Shown here in pieces: positions 23,701 to 35,700 of a stretch of 64,000 nt of DNA; positions within the stretch are counted from its first letter, which is position 1, and each line of letters starts with the position of its first letter. The stretch lies in assembly GCA_022747635.1 (NCBI GenBank), contig JAKTNV010000002.1:1019001-1083000 (forward strand). Reading direction: 5' to 3'. The translations under genes were made by a program, and so were the position numbers. Source of the stretch: Hetaerina americana (Eukaryota > Arthropoda > Insecta > Odonata > Calopterygidae). Under the pieces are notes generated by a model. The model did no database searches and was not told where the DNA came from. It saw nothing but the letters and a program-made list of their open reading frames with translations.

Positions 23701-26700
23701 AATGGACGAGTCGTCTGTTCGGCGGTGGTGTCGCAACTTCAACATGGGGAGGGGGAACACACACGACGATGAGCGTTCGGAGAGACCGTCTGTCATTACA
23801 GACCAACTGGTGAGCTCAGTTGACGAATTCGTGAGGAACGATCGGCGCGTCACAATTGATGACATCTGTGAGCATTTTCCCAATGTTTCTCGAACAATTG
23901 TTCATGAAATTGTTAAACACCATCTGCATTATGCAAAAATTTGTGCAAGATGGGTCCCTCGCGTATCTCAATGAGCTGGCGGCGAAGGACTATGCAGCAG
24001 GAATACAGAAACTTGTCACACGTTATGACAAATGCCTTAATTTGCTTGGAGATTATGTTGAGAAGTAGTTTAAAGTATCCTCTTTCAAATAAAATTTTTT
24101 ATGTTTGTTAATATTTACTTTTGTGTCTTTATTTCACGAACGGGTACTACTTTCCGGATGACCCTCGTAAATCTCATTGGGGCAGAGTAGACGCAATAAA
24201 GGAAAGAGGAAGACCTAGTCATTGAGATATTTGAAAGATATACTTCTTTCATAATTTATTTCTAATCTCAAAATAAGTTTTTAGTCATGCAGATGATTGG
24301 CATTGCATTAAAAATATTTGGGCATCACTACAGTAGTTCCATCAACACCCAATTTGCTGAAATATTTTTGAATATCATATTTATACCTATCTTGCTTCCA
24401 TTTATTTTAATCCATCTTCCATGCTTTAAATTGTTTGTAGAGTAATTTTCCATTATTAAGTCATTCCACATAGATCTTACTAAAGGGGGGATTTAAGCTC
24501 AATACATATATTGGTTGCTTACTCAAGCAACCAACGTATGATCATTAATCATATTCATTTGAGCCCTCAGCTCATCCAACATCAAGTTTGGTGTGAATGG
24601 AAATTTTATTTTATACGAGCCTGTTTCCCTAGTTTTTTCCCAATTCAGTTTACCAGATTCAAATGAAACAGAATAAACTACAAACATTTACCCTTTCCAA
24701 ATCATTTCATTTGCAGATACCTAATTGCACACTTTATGTAAACTGTGACTGAACTGATCACGGCAATGCTCAATGAAATTCTATGTTTGATATTTTAGAT
24801 TGAGAAACTTCTCACCGTATTCCATTGAAAAATCAATGTAGGAGTCTTGCCCTTGGTTTTACATCACACAAGGTAGTGACCTATGCAAGTTAATATGAAT
24901 AAATCAGTAAATTAATGGCCTTTGAAAGGTGCCCACGGTAATTGCCCCCATGAGATCACAATAAACAAGAAACCTCTTTTTCATTTTCAACAAGATACTG
25001 TTTTCTTGAATGTCTTTGCTAATGAATTAAAATGTTTGATGACTAAAAAGAATATTAAAGCAATAGATTAGTCCTTACACAATAGTGTACCAAAGTATAA
25101 TTAGCTAAAAAATCACTTATCAGATCACATAAGTAGCTCACAAATTCTTCATTGCCTCATTTAATATTGAAAAAGGGATCATACCTATTTTTAATAGCAT
25201 AAACATTGAAGAGTAATAATTCAGTGTAGCACCGCAAAATTAACGATATTTAACCAAGAATGTCTAAAGAATAGAGGAATAGATTTGGCAAATCACAATT
25301 ATGCGCACACAAATCAATACCTAACATATATCACATACAGGGACGGAATGTTCCACAAATTCATCTTTACTTATTTCAAAGTGATTACCTGCATCACTTA
25401 TTTATAATTATGTCCTTTCGAGTATTTATTCTAAACATAAACGATATTCCATGCATTATTTCTCCAATTATGCTCAAGCGACGAATGCAAATTAAAGAGA
25501 AGTATTTACAATAAAAAATCAAACAAGTTCTGAGTTGAAATCAACTAAATATATGCCGCATATAACATACGTATCGCTAAACAAAATTAATTTAGACATT
25601 ACATTCATAAAATAGAGTGAGTAGTTCAGCATAGTTTTTACCAGATACTTTTTCGAAGAACCAAAATTGCTAATTTCACTTCATTTTTCCCTCAACCATT
25701 CTGGATATTTTTAATGCAAAATAATAGTTTTGAACGCACTCATACGCTCAACTCTAATGGTTTTAATGGGTCACGTGATGATCGCCGATGTAAACAAACC
25801 GCTGCCATTTTGAAAATAAACACAGGCGGAGTTACTAAGGTAGGAAACCCTGGCCGGGGTGTGATTCCGACCCGTTAGCGCGGTATCACTCCGTCCGACA
25901 CTCGTTCATAGTCGCTTTGGATTGTGATAACCACTCCCAGTGGTATAATACCGACAGGCAGAATCACTCTGCGGCTCGTAATCGCTCCGGGTGGTGAGGC
26001 TCATTTTGGGCGGTATCATACCGCAGGCAGGTGAACTTCGCCGGCATCGGTATGCGGTTCGTAATGGACAGGCCTCAACCGCATTGCCTTTAGTACTTGG
26101 GCGCCACGCTGGACTTGGGCTCTCCTGATCACCACCAACTATCATGCTTCACGCGGTCTCACTCTCCTTCGCCTTAGAATATTTTCTTATTCAGTTATCA
26201 GAACCACTGGTCTTCTAGCCGTCCTCATGTAAAATTCTTCCTTCTATTTAACATCCCACTCTATCATTATAAACCCATTGTCTGTCTTATTCGGATTTCG
26301 TAAAACAATGACTTCTCTTCGTCTACCACATTTTCAACCAGCGGAGAGAGCGCCTCGCGCATGCCGGTTGCAGACGACTGTAAACAGGCCAACACGAGCA
26401 ACCACATCGGCGGCAGCGTGGCGCCCAAGTACTAAAGGCAATGCGATTGAGGCCTGTCCGTTTATTACATTTGGGGACAGAAGAGGCGTGCCATTTCCCT
26501 ACGAGAGGCGGAGGGAAATTAGGAGGAAACTTACGCAATGTTTGTATGTATTTACCTCCAAGTAAATATAAATAGTTTTTTTTAATTAAAGTGTAGATCA
26601 GCGTGTAGGTCAATGAGTGAGTCTATAAAGTCTTCTTTGGTAAATTATGAACCTTAGAATGAAGTGAGGGTAGGGCGAGCAATAGTGCATTAAACACGAA

Positions 26701-29700
26701 TCAGACAGCACCAGACGGCAAATTTTATAAGAGATTAAGGAAGCGATCCTCGTTAAAAATTCAAAAACACCGTAATTTCTAGTAAACATTATCCTAATTA
26801 ATAGCCAATTTCCGAATTTAAAAAGCAAAATCGCAGAATGTCATCACCTCTTTCAAAGCACAGGCGTAGATATAATTATTCGTAGACAATAGTAAATAGA
26901 CAGAAGGTGTATTGCCGACGGTGAACTTATCCCGAAATCCTTTTCCATTTTTACAGAAATGAGAGAACAAATAGAATCGGGGGCAGTGTTTTTATTGCAG
27001 TCAAAACATTCTTGCGTCAGCAGTGCTGCGGTAATTCCAGGTAATGGTTTGGAACGCGTTTCGTGCTCAATTTAAAGTCCTCAATCCAAAATAATTTATG
27101 TACACGCATTTTACGGACCGCCGGACGACAGACATGAATCAAAACTAGAATAAGATCAGCGAATCAAAGGTTTCTCATCCCAACACAATGATCGCGACGT
27201 CAAAATGGGTGGAGATTTCAATATCCCTGCTATTGACTAGAGCACATTAGGTTTTAAAACAGGTGGACAAAGACATCGGCGAATCGCTATTGAATTCTTT
27301 TACGTTGAACTCCTTGCATCAGGTTGTCACTTCACGCACTAGGGGCGCTAATATTCTTGATCAGTTAGCAACGAGCAATCCCGAAAAAGACGAAACAATA
27401 GGAACTATAGAAGGAATTAGTGACCACAGGACAGTAAATGCTAAGTGTTCGCTATACGGGGTCACATATAAGAAGCCAAAAGAAAAATGTACTCGCTTAA
27501 AGAAGGGGACTATAATGGCCTACAGAGTCAATTTGCAAATTTTAAGAAAGATTGCAATCACCAAAATACTGAGGATACATGAAATCACTTCCTTGAGATC
27601 ACGCGCTCAGCAATCAACAAGTTTATTCCCTGTAAATTTATAAAAGATCTACACCCACACAATTCCCCGCAAGCCGCCGAAAGGGCGTGGGGTGTTACGT
27701 CACCAACCGTAAAAAGGAACAATACCACATGCAAAACAACAAAATGGAAAATTACACCCACAGCAGCGCACACACGCATGCAAAAATCCCTTCATCCAAT
27801 ACTCATGCAAAAACATATGCCATAAATCAACAAACAACTACACCCCAGGATGTGCAGCACGAAAGCCATCCAACAACAGCAGCAAAAAGATAACACGGCT
27901 CCTATACTGTACAACGCGAATGTTAGAAAAGCATTACGACGTCAAAGATATCTCGGGCGTATGCCAAGAAGGAATTTCAGAGAGCGTTAAGCGAATTCAA
28001 AAGGAAAAGATAATTGGAAAATTTGATTGAGAATCCGAAAGCATTTTGGTCGTTCGTCAGTGAGGCCCAGGAAAATTAGTCAACTGTTCATTCGCTCGAA
28101 AAAGATAAAGGCGAAAAAGTAACCAACAGTTTGGAAAAGGCTAACTTATTAAATTCCTTCTTTCAAAGCGTCTTAACTAATAGCTCACAGAATAAATACC
28201 CCTGACAGCTTACCAAATCGTGCCGGTCAACCGATGCCCAAAAATTGAAATCTCATTTAATGGAATAGAATGTTTTCTGAAAAAAATTAAGCCTAATAAA
28301 TCCTCCGGTCCCTATTAAATACCCGCTCGTATATTTAAGGATCTAGCTTCCGAAATTACGCCTTATCTATAAATCATATTTAAGACGTCGCTGGTAGATC
28401 AAAAGGCTCCAAGTGATTGGAAAACGGCTAACGTAACACCAAAATTTAAAAACGGAGACAAGGAGGAACCGAGCAATGACAAACCTATTACCCTCATATC
28501 CATTTCGTACAAGGTTATGGAACACATACTATAGTTGCTAATTCGACCGTGAAAAAACTCGATAACCAGGAGTTATTAATGAAAAGCAGCACGTTTTCCG
28601 AAAGGGTATATCCTGCGAGACACAACTTATGCTTTTTGTCCATGATATTCTTATTTCGGGAGAAGGCAATGTTCCAGTGGACGTGATTTTTCTAGATTTT
28701 AAGAAGGCCTTCGACTAAGTACCAGATAGTAAACTACTCGCAAAGCTAAAAGCATATGGCATAGACATAAACATCCGAGGTTGGATTAAAGAATTTTTGA
28801 ATGGTCGGGTACAAAGAGCAGTCATACATGGAGTTAGCTCAAATCCAGTAGAAGTTACTTCATGTGTTTCCCAGAGAAGTGTTATCGAACCTCTTTTATT
28901 CCTACTTTACGTTGACGCCATTGACTCCGTAGTCCCTAGTAAGATACGTTTATTAGCCCATGATGCAGGGGTATACCGTGATATCCGTGATCCTGGGGAC
29001 ACAGCAGCTTTGTCAGATAATGTTAATGCTACACAACGCTGGTGCGACACTGGGCAATTAGAATTAAACTTAAAATAGAGCGTAGTGATGAATTTTCGGA
29101 AAAAGAGCGATTCCCTCCCGAACACTTACTGCATCGAAAACACCGAAATGGAATGGGTCGACTCGATTAAATACCTAGGCGTTACCCTCACTCACGACCT
29201 CTCCAGGGTGAAGGAGGATTCCACGAGGAGGAGGGAGGATTCCACGGGAAATACGTGGACAAGCCAAGAAAAATTATTATTTATTAGAAGAGGGCTGGAG
29301 AGATGTGATTAAAAGGCCAAAGAGATATGTTATCTTTCGCTAGCTATTCCCAATTTAGAACATGCTGCTAGTATGTGGGATCCTCATGACGTTGGATTAA
29401 TTGCCGAATTTAATGGCGTGCAGCGTAGAGGAGCTAGATTTGTAAAACGTCGTTATGATCAACTTAGTACTGCATCCAATATATTAGAGCAACAAGAATG
29501 GGAATTACTCATGGAGCGAAGGTTGAATTACAGATTAAAGTAGTAGTAGTTTTTAGGGGAGGCGACCGACAGCGAAGGTCATTTGCGCCATGGGGGATGG
29601 ACAGGAAAGGATGAAGGGTGGAGAGAAACCCGGCGTCGGCATTAGCCTACTCTTTACGAAAGGTGCCAAGGGGTCCGCAGTTTAACGTCCCATCCGACGG

Positions 29701-32700
29701 ACGGTGTACTCACTCTCAAGTGCCCTCCACAAAGCACCTCAAGTAGGGATCGAGATACCTCTGAAAAATATTCAACACCGCCGGGATTTGAACCCGCGCC
29801 CTCATGGTGGGAAGCCAGTACGTTAGCCCCCGCACCATCTCGATCCCCACTGATTAAATCTCTCGCATAAATTGGAAGGACGACTCTCTAGCAGTGATAT
29901 TGAAAATGTATTATTACCCCTATCGTATTACGGTAGGAGAGATCATAATGTTAAAATTAAAGAGATTAAGTGTAGAACAGTTTATGATGTCATTTTTTCC
30001 ACGAGCGATAAGGGATCATAATAACATAGTCCACTCGCGGTGGGGTTGTGTTCGGGTCAAATTATTCTGGTGTGTATTCACCCCCTGCCACACACACTGG
30101 CGCTGGCTTGTAGGGTATATATAAATAAAAAAATATACATAAAGAAATAATCTTTCTGACGTTAAGAGATAGACAAATCACTGGGGATCAAGTTTCGGCT
30201 GCAGGACCTTAACCTTGCCACTCTTCGACGCCATGAGTAGCGTGCAAGCGTACGCTAGCTGCCGATAGACAAACAATTACCGATTATCCTGACTTTCTGG
30301 CATCGATGCACTTTCAATCAGGGCGCCACAGCATCATTTTTAAGATGATCAAATCCAACATTTCGCTGCTCATTAAATTTGTTTTTTTGAACCTCCTGAT
30401 GTTGAAATTTGCTCAATTTAAATTTTTTGAAATCCCCGGCAGGCATAAAACCAGTATAAATTTAGCTGCATTCATCCTTGAGCCACCCTTTCACGAATAA
30501 GGTTAAACAAAAACAGAGAACCAGTTGGTCCTGATACTTGAATTGGAGAAATTTATGACAAAAAACCTCTTGCATAAAAACAAAAAACCGCCAAATCTCG
30601 AATTGCGGGGTCCAAAGAGCCTTGAAGTGCGGAAAGTAGAAACGTCCGCTAAATAAGAGAGAAAAGCAAGTTCTCCCGTGGTGGGACTTGTTGCCAAACT
30701 CAACACGATGAAGCTTCGTAATGAGGTATAAGACGACTGAAGAAGACTTCGAGAAAAGGGGACTGTAAAATGAGGGCACGTTGAGGAGGCAGGAGAAGGC
30801 GCCCATAACGATCTCGCGATTCCAAAGGCAGGGGCCCTTTGCAGGGACTGGGAGCGCCTCTTGGGCAGGGGTGCACTCTCCCAGTCTGGGCTGAAGGGCT
30901 CTCGGTCGGCCGAGGAGATAGAATACGAAAGAAGTGACCACCATTTTCACACACGGACTCGGTGGCTTGGACGTGGAGAATCCGCTCCGTCACGGCCACC
31001 CAAACAAATCACTCGAAGGAATACCACGCTTGAGAGAGAGAGAGAGAAGTTGACTGTAACCGTGGCGTTAAATAGCCTACGTTTATAAATGACACAACAT
31101 TCTCAACAGAGGAAAGAAAAATCAAGTCACGGATGAGGCAGATGGCAGAGGCTACTCGAGGAGATGTAACTTAGTCTCCGACTGAGAAATGGAGCAGGAA
31201 AAGGAAGGTGCATTGATATAAGAGCGCATTGCCGTCGGCGAATTGAGAACGGGTAACATTAGAATAGGGGAAAACAACCGGACAATTCCTACCTAGCATG
31301 AAAGGAAAGAATGAAGATCAACTTTGAAACTTACAAAGACATTGCACAAATTTTAACAGGACTCGGGGAGCTTAGATTATAACTCAAGAAAATAGGGAAT
31401 AAAAAGTAAGGGACGTGTGAATGCATGATGGAGGAGGAGACGGAAATACACAAGAGTCCTTCATGGCCCAATTCATTATACCAAGGAAAGACGCGAACTG
31501 GAAGCTGTTCTTGGATAATTGCATATCGTCAAACAAATTGGGAAATATCTACACGAGGAACCGAATAGGAAAATATCGGATAGATTTATCTACAAAAGAT
31601 GAAGTGGGAACGGAGAGAACGACGGAAAGGAAGGGCAGGTAACTCACATTTTGTATTTTGTAAAAATTAACGAAATTGTATTGGGTGTTTAAAAATAAGG
31701 TACCCCGAAAAAATTGAAACAATAAATTGCCCAATTCTAATCGAACGGGCCAAATTATTATTATTATTTCTAAATGAGTTGAATGTTCAAACCCGATGAT
31801 TCTAATTTCTGATTCTTTCCATTAGGATTAAATTTTAAGTTAACCCTCACGATATATGTATTTCAAAAATGTTTTTGCTTCCGAGATTACTAAATCAAAA
31901 CAATGTGTTTACTTCTCAAAGAAAACGAGGATTTATTGAGGAAGGTGATAAGTATCTGCATTTCTCTAAATACATTTCAGTCAAATTTTGCAGCTTCTAA
32001 TTCTCCCCCCTTTCGCCGCGGACTAGTGGTAATATCCAATTATTTTTACGTGACTTCTCTTTGTCTAACGAATCAACTTTCAAGATATCAAGTTTTTCTT
32101 TATGTTTACTAATAAAATAAATTGGTTATGTTAAAAAATTAAATAAAGAGTAGAGATTTCCTGGAAATTTTAAATTTTTTCTCCAATATGCAAGAATTTT
32201 ACGTGGAAATTCTCCAGTTTCCGAAATATCACGGCACGGTACAGAATATTTGATTTCAATTCCCTTGAAGATGTTCCAATGTCTAAATTTGCTATGCTAA
32301 TAACTTCACAATCGGGTGCGGCGCTTAAAACCGGACGAATTTCAATTTGGATTTCCCGCCACATCGTAGTTCCATTGATGGTTGTGATTGGCGTTCTTGA
32401 AAGCTATGGGCATCTATTGAACAGTCATAATGGCCTCAAAATGGATATTGTGGCTAAGTATAATGCTTCGGAAAAGTCTGGGGAAGGTTTCTCTAATCCG
32501 GCGAGGAAATCTCATTCTCACTGGAAACGCGTGCTTGCCCGGATTTAAGCGCCGCACCCTCGAAGATTATCCACACATTATTTCCATTTCTCTCAATTTT
32601 TTCCTGGTTCAATTAGAAATGTCCTCACTGCACCTTGCAATAACGTGCACTGATTTTCCCTTCTTGCTTCCTCATAGATCTTTCGCCTTCATGTAGGGTG

Positions 32701-35700
32701 CAACATGAATCTCCGTTCATCACCAAAGCACGATGAATGATACTCAAAGATTCTCCTCAGCTGATGTAAATATATGCAATAAAATATCTCATCATTTCAC
32801 CTGGATTCAAGCCTAGACCCTCCAATCAGGAGTGGAGCACTCTACACCACCCTCTTGAGGATTATCACAAGACAAAAACTACCATTGTCATCAGATTCCT
32901 TGGGCATACCCCCATTTATTGATTGGTGATAGGTTTTCAATAGTGTCGTGATTCTATATTGAAAGATTTTGTACTTTTTCACAGACTCCATTTTAAGTAA
33001 CAATAAGCAGTCACCGGCTTGCGAAATCATCAGGTAAATTTTTCTTGAAAAGCCGCACTGGAATATATATGCCTGGGAAATAGGGGAGGGGGGTTGCTAT
33101 ACCTGGGGGGTGAGCAAGGTGGGATGTTAATGGTGGGGGTCTGAAGTCTGTGGAGAAGTACAAAATCTTTTAATGTGGATTATAAATACTTCTACAAAAT
33201 GGAGCCTGAAACCATAAGAGCATATGAGGGTTGTATGAAAAGTTTCCGACCTCAACATGAAGATGGCAGCACTCTTCAACAATTGTTGTAGAATGTGTTT
33301 GCACACGCGTTCAAAGGTCCTCACCAAAATATCAGCTATCTTGGACACTCAGTTGTTGTTAGACAATCATTTAAGGGCGTGATTGTGAGGATTTTTGTGA
33401 AAATGGAAAATATTTAGTATCGAGCTGCCATTAATATTAGTTTTTAAAAGGCAACACAACTCTGCAAATCAGAGAAGAGATGGGAACTGTGTATGGGGAT
33501 TCCGCAGCATCATTTAAGGCCATTACAATTAGGGCAGGCGAATTTAAAAGTGGCCATACCAGCTTGGTTGATGATGAGCACTTGGGACAGCCAAAACCTG
33601 AGACTACCACCGATAACATCAACAAATTTCACCACATGGTCCAGAACATCCATTGAATTAAGGGCAGAGAGAGACAGCAGAGGCTATGGGCAAGTGGAAA
33701 GAATGCCATTGTCATCACTGCATGAAGAATTGGACATGCATAAGCTATCCCCGCGCTGGGTGCCACGTTGGCTCACTTTGGACCAAAAATGCATTCCAAT
33801 GAGAATTTCCAAGGACCATATTTAGAGTAGTTTTAGCAAAGAGTCATATTTTAAATTGATTGTTAACTGTGGATGAAACTTGGATCCACCTCTATCGTAC
33901 ACTTCCGAGACAAAAGAGCAGTCGTAACAGTGGACTGTGAAGGGTGAACCTCCTCTGAAAAAGTCAAAGACCGCTCTTTCAGCTGGGAGGGTGATGGAGA
34001 TGTTTTTTGGGATAGTGATGAAATTGCATTCATTGATTATCTCCAGAATGGTAAAACAACAATGGGAGAGTCACTGCTAGGCAAGCAAAGGCAGAAATTG
34101 CAAAGAAAATGACTGCATTATAAGAAGAGAGCGCTTTTCCATCAGGACAACACACCTGCTCACACTTCAGTGATCTTCATGGCTAAAATTCACGAATTGC
34201 ACTTCAAATTGGTCGACCACTCGCCATATTCACCAGATCTGGTCCCCACGCCTTTGTCCTAACCTTCAAGTCTTGCCTGGAGGACAGAGGTTTCACATCG
34301 GACGAGGAGGTTATTGCATATGTCAATGCCTATATTGCAGAGAAAGACCTCAACTTTCATTTGGAAGGGTAAAAAAAGTTTAGAGCATCGCTGGAAAAAG
34401 TGTATCACCTTAAAAGACGACTATGTTGGCATAAAATATAAATTTGAAGGAAAATGCCTCTCATTTTTTTTAGGTCCGAAACTTGACCACCCTCAAACTG
34501 TGATTCCACTCAATGAACATCAAACTAAATGATACTTTAAAATTAATCCATGCATATTGAAGCAGCAAATGATGCTGAAACGATGAGATATTTGTAAACC
34601 TAACTATTAGCACCATGCAAAATGTGCACTTACCTTTGGATGATAGAATTTACAGTTGACATTTGTGCATTTTGGGAAGAACCTGCACTGAACTGCCATG
34701 GGTCTGGGAGGAAACCGGGTCGGAGCTGAAAAAGAGTGAACATATTTTTCATAAAATCAATAAAATGAGAAGAAAAAACCAATAAGGAGGCTGTCGCTCA
34801 GAGCTTTCAGATCATAACAAGAGCCGTATGCCAGCACTGGGAGAATCCCTCCATTAAAATTTCACAAATGATATCCTTAATTCTAGATGATCCCAAGAAA
34901 TGTACTGTATCAAAAAACAAATGGAAATGTTAGATACAGGGTTAGGCCCCTTTGAGGCTCCCAGAGCTGGGTGACCACAATTAGAATGGGACTAAGTCAA
35001 CTAACTGTCCTTGCAGTTTGCCCATTGAGAATAATTATTATGAGGTAATCTACCGGTTGAGGTAGGTTTTTGGATGGACATAATTACTACTTAAATAATT
35101 TGTGACCCCTAGCAAAACACAACATCCTACTCTACATCAGGTCCCTCTTCAGCTCTGAGTACTTTCTTCCTCCCTTTATCCCATCCAACATCCCTATCCT
35201 GTTCCTTCCCTTTCCTCGTTCGCCTAACATTCTCCCCTCTATTACAGTCTTCAACATCCCACTGCCGGTCAATACCCCCTTGATCCACTTTTCCTGTCTC
35301 CATAGGATTTCTCTCAACAAGCCACTCTCTTCGCCCACCATACCAAGTACTTCCTCGTTTGTTTTCTTCTCTGTCTATTTCACCTTCTCCATTCTTCTAC
35401 ACGCCCACATTTCAAAAGCCTCCAGTCTACGTCTATCCTCCTGCTTCAATGACCACGTTTCCGCGCCGTAAATAGCTACGCTCCAAATCAAAGTTTTTAT
35501 GAGTCTTTTCTTAACATCCTTACTCAATGTCCCCATCATCAACTCCCTCCTCCTTGTGAAAGCCTTTTTGCCTAGCGCAATTCTTCTCCTTACATCCTTA
35601 CTACTTTGACCGTGTTGGTCCAAAACACTACCGAGATACGTAAACTTTTCTACCTGCTCTAGTTTTTGCCCTCCTATTTTAATGTTATCACCTCAATTTA

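Noticed and set aside
30462..30950. 162-codon minus-strand open frame
   Set aside because: No domain and no splice sites that fit a gene; lies in a repeat-rich intron of ZC3H14.
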